From JAGLQA01 sp023135565 (GTDB lineage: Bacteria > Acidobacteriota > Aminicenantia > UBA2199), in the NCBI GenBank assembly GCA_030639305.1, contig DAOWCY010000063.1, positions 1 through 32,748 of the forward strand: DNA of 32,748 nt, given 5' to 3'. This document shows positions 15,916 through 23,972 of this stretch, piece by piece. The number at the start of each line of letters is the position of its first letter. Positions within the stretch are counted from its first letter, which is position 1. The notes below the pieces were generated by a model, which was given only the letters and a program-made list of their open reading frames with translations, did no database searches and was not told the origin of the DNA. The translations under genes were made by a program, and so were the position numbers.

Positions 15916-17583
15916 ATGAGAGAGGAATTAAAAAAGATTTATGGTATCGACCTGGGAACGACCTATTCATGCATCGCCTATGTCGATGAACATGGAAAAC
16001 CGGTAATTGTCCCAAATGCGGAAAATGAAAGGATAACTCCTTCCGTGGTTTTCTTCGACGAAGATAATGTTATCGTAGGAAACGAAGCCAAAGCGAACGC
16101 GGTCCTGGCTTCCGGTCAGGTAGTGGCATTTGTTAAACGGGCCATGGGAGACCCTAATTTTTTATTCGAATACAATGGGCAGAATCACAAACCGGAAGAA
16201 ATTTCCAGTTTCATTTTGCGGAAGCTGGTTAAGGATGCGGAACAAAATACCGGGGAGAAAATAACCGACGTAGTCATTACCTGTCCTGCTTATTTTGGGA
16301 TCAATGAACGGGAAGCCACCAGGATAGCTGGAGATATTGCCGGATTGAATGTCAGGCAGATTATAAACGAGCCGACTGCCGCCGCGATTTCCTACGGGAT
16401 GGCTGAAAATACCGAAAAGAAAGTAGTATTGGTGTATGACCTGGGCGGCGGCACATTCGACATCACCATGATCGACATAAGCCCTGAATCTATCGAAGTG
16501 ATATGCACAGGTGGAGATCATAACCTGGGCGGAAAGGATTGGGACGACGCGGTCATTCAATACCTGGTAAGTCAATTCCAGGAAGAGACGGGAATCACGG
16601 AAGATATCCTCGATGACCCGGACACCTGCCAATCGCTTCAACTGGCCGCGGAAAAAGCCAAGAAAACCTTATCATCTCGAGATAAAACGCGGATTCCGAT
16701 AGTGTACGGAACGGAAAAAGCCGGCATCGAGTTAACCAGGGAGAAATTTGACGAAGTAACGGAAAACCTGTTGGAACGAACGATCTCTTTAACCAAAGAT
16801 ATGCTCGAAGAGGCCAAAAAGAAGGGGTATTCCACCTTTGATGAGATTCTCCTGGTCGGCGGATCGAGCCGGATGCCGCAAGTCCCGGAACGAATCAAAC
16901 AGGAGCTGAATGTTGAGCCGAAACTTTTCGATCCCGATGAATCCGTGGCAAAAGGCGCGGCATTGTATGGCTGGAAACTGAGTATTAATGACGAATTGAT
17001 CAAACGGGTGGCGGCGGAAACCGGGAAGAGCGTCGAGGAAATAAAAGAAGCGCCGGCGGAAGATATTCCCGAAGAAGTAATGGAACAAGCTGCCCGGACA
17101 TTGGCCGATGAAAGCGGTTTGACTTTAGGAGCAGTTAAAAGTTCAAGGGTAGAAGTAAAAAATGTGTGCAGCAAGAGTTTTGGAGTGGTTGCCCTGGAAC
17201 GGGGGGAAACGGAACTGGTATTTAACCTGGTCCTTAAAAACTCTACTGTACCGGTGGATGTTTGTCAGCAGTTCGGCACCCACGAAGCAAACCAGGAGAA
17301 TGTCAGTGTACGGATTATGGAAAACGAAGTGGGCGAAGAAACAATCCTCCCGGAGATGGCTAAAGAAATAGGTAATGGTTTATTGACCATCCCCCCCGGT
17401 CTGCCGGCCAACTCTCCCATTGAAGTTACCTTCAAACTCAATGAAGAAGGAAGATTGGATATTACAGCATTAGAAGTGACGGACAAGCGGAAATTGGATA
17501 TGATCATCGAGACGGATTCTATTTTGCAAGGAGAAGAACTCGAAGAAGCAAAAACACGAAGTCAAAATATTGCAGTGGTTTAA
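15916..17583 (+). CDS. Hsp70/DnaK-like chaperone without a helical lid
   Basis: This 555-residue Hsp70 has an ATPase domain at residues 8-355: phosphate loops IDLGTTYS (11-18) and DLGGGTFD (175-182), the adenosine motif VGGSSRMP (314-321), and NEPTAAAISYG. Compared with DnaK (about 640 residues) it has a charged helical insert around 357-410 after the ATPase domain, then a beta substrate-binding domain to ~535. It lacks the long alpha-helical lid and the EEVD-like or DnaK-type tail. GrpE precedes it and a second Hsp70 fused to VWA follows; AAGGAG gives a clean start. It probably serves a dedicated client in this locus rather than general proteostasis (inference). Confidence 0.92.
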   Translation: MREELKKIYGIDLGTTYSCIAYVDEHGKPVIVPNAENERITPSVVFFDEDNVIVGNEAKANAVLASGQVVAFVKRAMGDPNFLFEYNGQNHKPEEISSFILRKLVKDAEQNTGEKITDVVITCPAYFGINEREATRIAGDIAGLNVRQIINEPTAAAISYGMAENTEKKVVLVYDLGGGTFDITMIDISPESIEVICTGGDHNLGGKDWDDAVIQYLVSQFQEETGITEDILDDPDTCQSLQLAAEKAKKTLSSRDKTRIPIVYGTEKAGIELTREKFDEVTENLLERTISLTKDMLEEAKKKGYSTFDEILLVGGSSRMPQVPERIKQELNVEPKLFDPDESVAKGAALYGWKLSINDELIKRVAAETGKSVEEIKEAPAEDIPEEVMEQAARTLADESGLTLGAVKSSRVEVKNVCSKSFGVVALERGETELVFNLVLKNSTVPVDVCQQFGTHEANQENVSVRIMENEVGEETILPEMAKEIGNGLLTIPPGLPANSPIEVTFKLNEEGRLDITALEVTDKRKLDMIIETDSILQGEELEEAKTRSQNIAVV

Positions 17584-17614
17584 TAGTAACCACCGCGGAA
17601 AGGAGTGAAACATT

Positions 17615-19747
17615 ATGGGATTAAGCATAGGAATCGACCTGGGCACCACATTTTCAGCGGCGGCCTGCATCGATAAATCAGGCCGCCCTGTTGTTATCAA
17701 AAACAGTGAAGGGAATCCGATCACGCCATCGGTGATCTATTTTCCCCCTAAAGGCGAACCTATAGTCGGTGATGAAGCCAAAGAAATGCAGGCTCTTGGA
17801 GAAGCGGACATCGCCTCTTTTTTTAAGCGCAGCATAGGCAGCGACAGTTTCTTGCTGAAATTTAACGGCAGGGATTATACCCCCACGGATTTATCGGCCA
17901 TAGTGCTCAGGAAGCTGAAAACAGACGCAGAAGTCGAAATGGGGCAAACGGTTACCCATGCGGTTATTACCGTACCCGCCTATTTTAACAATTTCCAGCG
18001 GGAAGCGACCATCAAAGCAGGGGAAATGGCGGGTTTAGAGGTGTTAAGAATAATCAATGAACCCACAGCGGCAGCCCTGGCCTATGGACTGGACCGGGCT
18101 GCCGGCGCTCAAACTATGCTGGTTTATGACCTGGGCGGCGGTACGTTTGATGTTTCACTGGTTCAAATTAAACGGTCGGTGATTCAAGTCATTGCCACCG
18201 ACGGTGACCACGAATTGGGCGGCAAAGACTGGGATGACCGCATAGCCACTTATTTAGGGCAGTGTTTTTCCCGGGACCACGACGTAGACCCCCTGGAAAA
18301 TGCCGAATCTTTCCAGGACATTTTAACACGAACTGAAAACGCCAAAAAGCAGCTTTCTGTCCGGGACCAGGTTAAAGTATCTATTGTTCACGGCGGAGAG
18401 AAAGAATCTTACCAACTAACTCGCAGCCAATTTGAAGAAATGACGCAGGATTTGATGGAACGCACGCAAAGTTTAACCGGGCAGGTTTTGAGTGACAGCC
18501 GCTTGAAATGGAAAGACATCGACGGCGTGTTACTGGTCGGCGGTTCCACCCGTATGCCCATGGTGCGCCGGTATGTGGAAAGAATGTCCTGCAAGAAACC
18601 GCTTCCCGGAGTGAATGTGGATGAAGCCGCAGCCTTAGGCGCAGCCATCCAGGCCCATGTAGATTCCGCTGAATCCGGCGATACCCCAAAAATGTTCACC
18701 TTGAAAAGTAAGCGGGAAATCCGTGATGTGATGAGTCACAGCTTAGGAATGGCAGCGGAAAATGAAGACCGTACCCGGTATATCAACAGCATCATCATAG
18801 CAAAAAACACCCCGGCCCCCTGCTCTGAGACAAGGCCATACAGCATCATGACAGCCGGTAATCATGACAATAAAGTTGAAGTATATATGCTGCAAGGTGA
18901 AAGTGAAACTCCCTTACAAAACAACATATTAGGAAAATATGTTTTTCCCGGTATCGAACACACCTCCAGCCGCCAGGCAGTGTTGGACATTCAATACCGG
19001 TATGATCGAAACGGCGTTGTTTCGGTAACGGCAAAACAGCGGGAAACCGGCAAGAATTTGCCGCTTACCATCGAACCCGTGCCTCAAGACATGTCATGGT
19101 TGTCCCGGCCGCCGGAAGAAGAGCAGGTGGTCACAGTCCATCCATCTATATTAATAGCCGTTGACCTGTCGGGCAGCATGGCCGGTAATCCTTTAACAAA
19201 AGCCTGCAAAGCCGCCGGGAAATTCGTGAAAGAGATCGACCTATCCCATGCATCCCTGGGGCTTATTGCATTTGCCGACAAAGTCAAGGTCACACAGGAT
19301 ATTTGCCAGAACGTTAAAAAATTGCATAAAGGAATCGCTAAATGGCACGATTTAATGGAAACAGGCGACGTAGGTTGGGGGAACGAAGCAGAACCCTTTT
19401 CAAAAGCATTAAAGATTCTTAAAAATACTGAAGACCCCAGGTTCATCATCCTATTAACCGATGGGATGTGGAACGATCAAGAGGACGCCATAAGACAGGC
19501 CAAAAGATGCCATAAGGAGGGAATCGAGATTATTGCCATCGGTTTTGGCGGTGCGGATCGAGAATTTTTAAAAGCCGCTGCCACCTGCGATGAGAATGCC
19601 CTGTTTACGGACATGAACAGCTTGGTGGGATCGTTCTCAAAGATTGCCCGGGTATTGACTGAATCCGGGGGGAAATTGCCGGACGCGGGCGCCGGGAAAA
19701 GCGCAAATAGGAAAAAAGGTTTCTTAGGTTTCTTTGACAGGGATTAA
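17615..19747 (+). CDS. Hsp70 ATPase-VWA domain fusion protein
   Basis: This 710-residue protein joins an Hsp70 ATPase domain (5-350; IGIDLGTTFS, DLGGGTFD at 172-179, VGGSTRMP at 308-315) to a short beta substrate-binding-like domain (~360-490). A C-terminal von Willebrand A domain follows (~510-685). The VWA metal site is intact: DLSGS at 517-521, and TDG with Asp616. The tail is basic and ends in KKGFLGFFDRD. Both Hsp70s share LGGKDWDD, where typical DnaK has a different sequence, suggesting common ancestry. The VWA domain probably recruits protein partners in a metal-dependent way and couples them to the chaperone cycle (inference). GGAAAGGAG precedes the start. Its end is adjacent to the next start at 19758. 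Confidence 0.93.
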   Translation: MGLSIGIDLGTTFSAAACIDKSGRPVVIKNSEGNPITPSVIYFPPKGEPIVGDEAKEMQALGEADIASFFKRSIGSDSFLLKFNGRDYTPTDLSAIVLRKLKTDAEVEMGQTVTHAVITVPAYFNNFQREATIKAGEMAGLEVLRIINEPTAAALAYGLDRAAGAQTMLVYDLGGGTFDVSLVQIKRSVIQVIATDGDHELGGKDWDDRIATYLGQCFSRDHDVDPLENAESFQDILTRTENAKKQLSVRDQVKVSIVHGGEKESYQLTRSQFEEMTQDLMERTQSLTGQVLSDSRLKWKDIDGVLLVGGSTRMPMVRRYVERMSCKKPLPGVNVDEAAALGAAIQAHVDSAESGDTPKMFTLKSKREIRDVMSHSLGMAAENEDRTRYINSIIIAKNTPAPCSETRPYSIMTAGNHDNKVEVYMLQGESETPLQNNILGKYVFPGIEHTSSRQAVLDIQYRYDRNGVVSVTAKQRETGKNLPLTIEPVPQDMSWLSRPPEEEQVVTVHPSILIAVDLSGSMAGNPLTKACKAAGKFVKEIDLSHASLGLIAFADKVKVTQDICQNVKKLHKGIAKWHDLMETGDVGWGNEAEPFSKALKILKNTEDPRFIILLTDGMWNDQEDAIRQAKRCHKEGIEIIAIGFGGADREFLKAAATCDENALFTDMNSLVGSFSKIARVLTESGGKLPDAGAGKSANRKKGFLGFFDRD

Positions 19748-19757
19748 GGAGTGGCAA

Positions 19758-22724
19758 ATGAGTAGGGAAAATTATTATATTCTTTTAGAATTGCCGACCT
19801 CCCCCCCGGAGACCGACATGAACAGGATAAACGCCGCCATCGACAGGACGCAAGCGGAATGGTCGAAGCTTCGTTCACACCCGACCAAAGGACGGCAAGC
19901 ACAGCGTTACCTGGAATTGCTCCCCGATATGAAACTATTTATGGCGGATAGCGACCAACGCCGGGAAGAAGCCACACAAGCTGAAATCATCAAGAAAAAA
20001 GAGGAAAGTGACAGGTATAAAGAACTCGATGCCGCCATTAAGTTACTGTCATCAAAAAAACAAATCACGGAAGAGGAAGTCAACAACCTGTGCAAACGTT
20101 TTTCCTTTCCCGAAGATGTTGTCCGTAAACGGATAAAGGTACCCATCGTCAAAGGCAAAAAGAAAAAAAGCGCTGCCAAAAGGCTGGAACCTTCGGAGGA
20201 AAAAAAGATTTCCGATTCATTAGACATGATCGATAAGAAATCGATATACGATTTCCTTGCGCTGTCCCCCACATCCAGTACCAACACGCTCCTGGCAAAG
20301 GTCAAACAGGTTATCCTGGAACTCAAAAGAGATTCCAGGAAAGATGCCGAAAACACAGCCCGCCAGGAGCTGACCGGTTTTTGTTTAAAAGTCTTCAAAA
20401 CCGAAGAGACGCGAAAAATGTACGATGCCTCCCTGGCCTATCAACGTTTGACGGATTTGAACAAAGCCATCGAGATTGCCGGTCTCGATAAAAGAATCGA
20501 TGTTGAAGAATTTGACTCGCTTATGACAATCGCCAGGCAATCGGGATTAAGGCTGGATGAAGCCGAGGAACATATTACCGAATATTGCACCAGGAAAAAA
20601 TGGGTAGTAAGAACCCCCACTAAACCCACCGTAGAAAAGATGCAGCAATGCGGTTTATGCGGTTTGATGAACATGCCCGGCTCAAAGAACTGCGCCGACT
20701 GCGGCACTCCCCTGGCCGTTGACTGCCCGGAATGCAACCACTCCAATCCCTCCACTCATGCGAACTGCGGCCAATGCGGATTCCCTGTCGGGGATATGCT
20801 CAATGCCATCCCCTTGATCACAGCGGCCAGGAAAAGGAAAAACGGCGGCAACAACAAAGAAACAGCCGCTCTTCTCCGGGAAGCGCTGTCATTTTGGCCC
20901 CGCCACCCGGAAGCGCTGCCGCTGCTCGAAGAGATCGAAAAGAAAGAAAAAGAAATATCCAACCTGAACAGGGAACTAAACAACCTGGTAAGCGAACAAA
21001 AATTCTACAAAGCACACCAGGTGTTATTCAATCTTAAGCAATTGGACGGGAAGCATCCCTCACTATCCCTGGAAGCAAAAATAAAAACCAAAATAAATGC
21101 AGCCGAATCCTGGATAAAAAAAGCAAGAATAGCCGCTAAAGGCGATGACGCCATGGATTGTTTCACCCGGGCTATCCTGGAATGCAAAGATTGCCGGGAA
21201 GCCATCGACAACATGGCCAAATATCCACCCGACCCGCCCGGCAGCCTCAAAGCCGTCCCCTCGCCCCGTTCCATATCGCTGCAGTGGAATAAAAGCAGTT
21301 CCCGGGGCGCTGTCTCATACCGCATCGTTAGAAAATCCCAGTCCACACCCCTCAATGCCCTCGATGGTGAAAGCCTGGGAGAAACATCACAGGTTATTTT
21401 CGCTGATTCCGAAGCCATGCCCGGCGAGATATATTATTATGGAATTTATTCCCGGAGAGGAGAAGTGTTTTCCGAAACCGGTGTAATCGCCGGCCCGCTA
21501 ATTCGCACAGCCGAAATAGAAAACCTCAGTATTATTCCCGGCGATTCCGTTATCAATCTAACCTGGAAATCTCCCGCCAATATAAAAGGGATTCTCGTTC
21601 GCGTAAAATCCGGCAGTGTCCCTATGGGGAGAAATGACGGCCAGAACCTGCGGGGAACCCGGGAAGACGGCGTCTTAGCCGGCGGTCTCACTAACGGGCA
21701 ATTATACGGTTTTTTTATTTCGGCAATCTTCAAAAATGAGAAAGGGTTAGATGTTTATTCACCCGGCATCACCTGTCAATCCAGGCCGGTGTCTCCCCCG
21801 CCCCCGGTTAAAGATATGACCGTTACTAAAAAAGAGAATAAAATAAACGTGAACTGGACACCCCCGGGAAAAGGAACCGTGCAAATTCTCTATTCCAAAC
21901 ACCCCTTCCCCTTTTCCCCGGGAGAGGCGATCCCCACGAGCAAGCTCACGGGAACCGGCGCCCAGGTACCGGTTCGGAATGCCGGCAGCGTCCAAATAAC
22001 GGTAAATTTTCAGGGCGTGATTCATATCCTGCCGGTCACCATAGACGGCGACATCGCCACAGCCGGGAAACCGGGAGTGGCTACCTCCATAGATGAAGTC
22101 GCTAATTTAAAAGGCAGCATCAATTCCGGGAAGCTCTATATGGAATGGGACTGGCCCGCCGGAGCACAAAAGGTTTTGATTATGTATAATAACCGGGCAT
22201 TCCCCACCCGCCCGGATGAGGAAAACGCTGCCAAAAAGACATTTACCCGGGTTGAGTATCTCAAACATTCCGGTTTTGTTTTACGGTCCATCGAAGAGAA
22301 GGATTACTATTTCACTATCTTCGTGGCAGCGGGAGAAGGCCGGAGTGTTATTTTTTCAGCGGGCAAACAGTGCCTCATTACCAATACCGGGCATGTGGAA
22401 TTGTATTATGACATCCACTTGAACAAAAGCCTATTAGGGAAAGTAAAATCCGCCCAACTAAGAGTGTATACGAAAGGAAAAAAGATCAAAATACCCAGGA
22501 CCGTGCTGGTTAAAAAGCTAAACAACCTGCCCCTGCGCAAGACGGACGGGATACAAATTCTTTCCGCGGCGGCAGTGGATGTGAGTGAAATACCCGCAGC
22601 CATCGATATCCCGGACCGGGAGATTCATAAGGCTGCTTACGTTAAACTTTTTTTTGAAGACGATGCCTATCATCAAAGATTCCGTATCATGCCGCCCTCT
22701 AAAGATAAACTTCGACTGAGGTAA
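19758..22724 (+). CDS. J-like, double zinc-ribbon, multi-FN3 scaffold protein
   Basis: This 988-residue protein begins with a J-domain-like region (NYYILLELP) in which the HPD loop reads HPT (41-43). A second J-like segment at ~158-225 lacks the motif altogether. Two zinc ribbons follow: C297/C300/C311/C314 and C322/C325/C336/C339. Next come a helical, coiled-coil-like region (~350-485) and several fibronectin-III-like beta domains from ~490 onward. The start at 19758 was chosen because AAGGAG precedes it; an in-frame ATG at 19734 lies inside the previous gene. Position beside two Hsp70s suggests an unusual J-type partner or scaffold, but loss of the HPD Asp argues against normal ATPase stimulation. 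Confidence 0.82.
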   Translation: MSRENYYILLELPTSPPETDMNRINAAIDRTQAEWSKLRSHPTKGRQAQRYLELLPDMKLFMADSDQRREEATQAEIIKKKEESDRYKELDAAIKLLSSKKQITEEEVNNLCKRFSFPEDVVRKRIKVPIVKGKKKKSAAKRLEPSEEKKISDSLDMIDKKSIYDFLALSPTSSTNTLLAKVKQVILELKRDSRKDAENTARQELTGFCLKVFKTEETRKMYDASLAYQRLTDLNKAIEIAGLDKRIDVEEFDSLMTIARQSGLRLDEAEEHITEYCTRKKWVVRTPTKPTVEKMQQCGLCGLMNMPGSKNCADCGTPLAVDCPECNHSNPSTHANCGQCGFPVGDMLNAIPLITAARKRKNGGNNKETAALLREALSFWPRHPEALPLLEEIEKKEKEISNLNRELNNLVSEQKFYKAHQVLFNLKQLDGKHPSLSLEAKIKTKINAAESWIKKARIAAKGDDAMDCFTRAILECKDCREAIDNMAKYPPDPPGSLKAVPSPRSISLQWNKSSSRGAVSYRIVRKSQSTPLNALDGESLGETSQVIFADSEAMPGEIYYYGIYSRRGEVFSETGVIAGPLIRTAEIENLSIIPGDSVINLTWKSPANIKGILVRVKSGSVPMGRNDGQNLRGTREDGVLAGGLTNGQLYGFFISAIFKNEKGLDVYSPGITCQSRPVSPPPPVKDMTVTKKENKINVNWTPPGKGTVQILYSKHPFPFSPGEAIPTSKLTGTGAQVPVRNAGSVQITVNFQGVIHILPVTIDGDIATAGKPGVATSIDEVANLKGSINSGKLYMEWDWPAGAQKVLIMYNNRAFPTRPDEENAAKKTFTRVEYLKHSGFVLRSIEEKDYYFTIFVAAGEGRSVIFSAGKQCLITNTGHVELYYDIHLNKSLLGKVKSAQLRVYTKGKKIKIPRTVLVKKLNNLPLRKTDGIQILSAAAVDVSEIPAAIDIPDREIHKAAYVKLFFEDDAYHQRFRIMPPSKDKLRLR

Positions 22725-22747
22725 AAATTAAGAAAAAAGGAGGATAA

Positions 22748-23962
22748 ATGAAACTTATAAAGAAAAATTACATATGTCCCTTTTGTTTCAATCAAAACGA
22801 CCTGTACCAGGTTGAATTCAGGTGTTCTAATGATCCAAAAAGATGCGCCCCGGAGCCCGATAAAATCTACTCCGATTTTCGTGGGCTTAATCCACCCAGG
22901 GCGCTGGCAAAAGTGATAAGAATCCCGGAACCTACGAACAAAAGGGAGAAGCTCCAGGCGTTAAAAATGCCTCGAGAGACTGTTTGTCCCCACTGTAATG
23001 AAAAGACATCACTCAGGCTGTGCCCCAGTTGTCACTCGGAATTACCTTACACCATCGGCGACTATAAGGATTTGATTATCGCAGTAATCGGCGGTAAAGA
23101 ATCGGGAAAAAGCCACTATGTATCGGTATTAATCAATAAAATCATGAACGAAATCGGTGAAAACTTCGATTCCAACTTGCAGCCCCTGGATGACGACACT
23201 ATCAAACGATATAGAGAGGATTTCTACAACCCGGTATTTCGAAAACGGGAGACCATTATGGCCACCCGTTCGGCAAGGGCCGACTCGTCGGTCAAAGTCC
23301 CTCTCATTTACACCCTTTCTTTCATGGGAAAAGGCGTATTTAATAAGAAAAAGATAAAGGATGTGGCAACCATCGTCTTTTTCGATACCGCCGGAGAAGA
23401 CCTGAACGCTGAAGAAACCATGATTACCGAAAACAAATACATCCACAATTCTTCAGGGATTATCTTATTACTCGACCCCCTGCAATTGCCCGACGTCCGT
23501 TCACAACTGCCCAACGGCACTCCCCTACCCGAGGAAAGTAGTGAAGTTGAAGATATCATCTCACGAACAGCCAAATTAATTCGCAAAGCCAAAAAAATTA
23601 AGATGGATCAGTTAATCGACATCCCCATTGCCCTGGCCTTTTCTAAAATAGACGCAATCGAAACGCTGTTAGGCCCTTCCAGCAGTTTGAATTACCCCAG
23701 TAAGCACACCGGTTGTTTCGATATGGATGATTTCGAAGCCGTGAACAGCGAATTGGAATCCTTAACCAAAGAATGGCAAGGAGGCGCACTGGTACAGCAA
23801 ATGAGGCATAATTTCAAAAACCACGCCTATTTCGGCCTAACTGCCTTAGGCTGCAATCCCCACGGCACTCAAAAAATCACGAAACTCCGGCCTCACCGTG
23901 TGGAGGACCCGTTTTTATGGCTGCTCCGGCAGCATAAATTAATACCGGAAGCCAAATCATAA
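22748..23962 (+). CDS. Zinc-ribbon GTPase, first of a GTPase dyad (DO-GTPase-like)
   Basis: This 404-residue protein has N-terminal Cys pairs (C10/C13, and CPHC with CPSC at about 80-95) forming zinc-binding modules. A P-loop GTPase follows, with G1 GGKESGKS (115-122), G3 DTAGED (213-218) and G4-like SKID (299-302). It ends in HRVEDPFLWLL, a motif nearly repeated in the GTPase at 26881 (YRVEEPLLWLL). It matches my recollection of the double-GTPase (DO-GTPase) families described in predicted conflict systems, where two such GTPases occur together with GAP1. No membrane segment is seen, so this is the soluble member of the pair. AAGGAGG precedes the start, and GAP1 follows after 10 bases. Confidence 0.85.
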   Translation: MKLIKKNYICPFCFNQNDLYQVEFRCSNDPKRCAPEPDKIYSDFRGLNPPRALAKVIRIPEPTNKREKLQALKMPRETVCPHCNEKTSLRLCPSCHSELPYTIGDYKDLIIAVIGGKESGKSHYVSVLINKIMNEIGENFDSNLQPLDDDTIKRYREDFYNPVFRKRETIMATRSARADSSVKVPLIYTLSFMGKGVFNKKKIKDVATIVFFDTAGEDLNAEETMITENKYIHNSSGIILLLDPLQLPDVRSQLPNGTPLPEESSEVEDIISRTAKLIRKAKKIKMDQLIDIPIALAFSKIDAIETLLGPSSSLNYPSKHTGCFDMDDFEAVNSELESLTKEWQGGALVQQMRHNFKNHAYFGLTALGCNPHGTQKITKLRPHRVEDPFLWLLRQHKLIPEAKS

Positions 23963-23972
23963 GGAGACAAAC

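Noticed and set aside
16162..17174. Long antisense frames within the Hsp70 gene.
   Set aside because: They are shadows of a strongly supported coding frame and have no domains or start signals of their own.
15143..17583. Housekeeping grpE-dnaK heat-shock operon.
   Set aside because: The Hsp70 lacks the lid, GrpE is extended, no dnaJ with an intact HPD is present and the neighbours are GTPases and proteases; these are dedicated copies.
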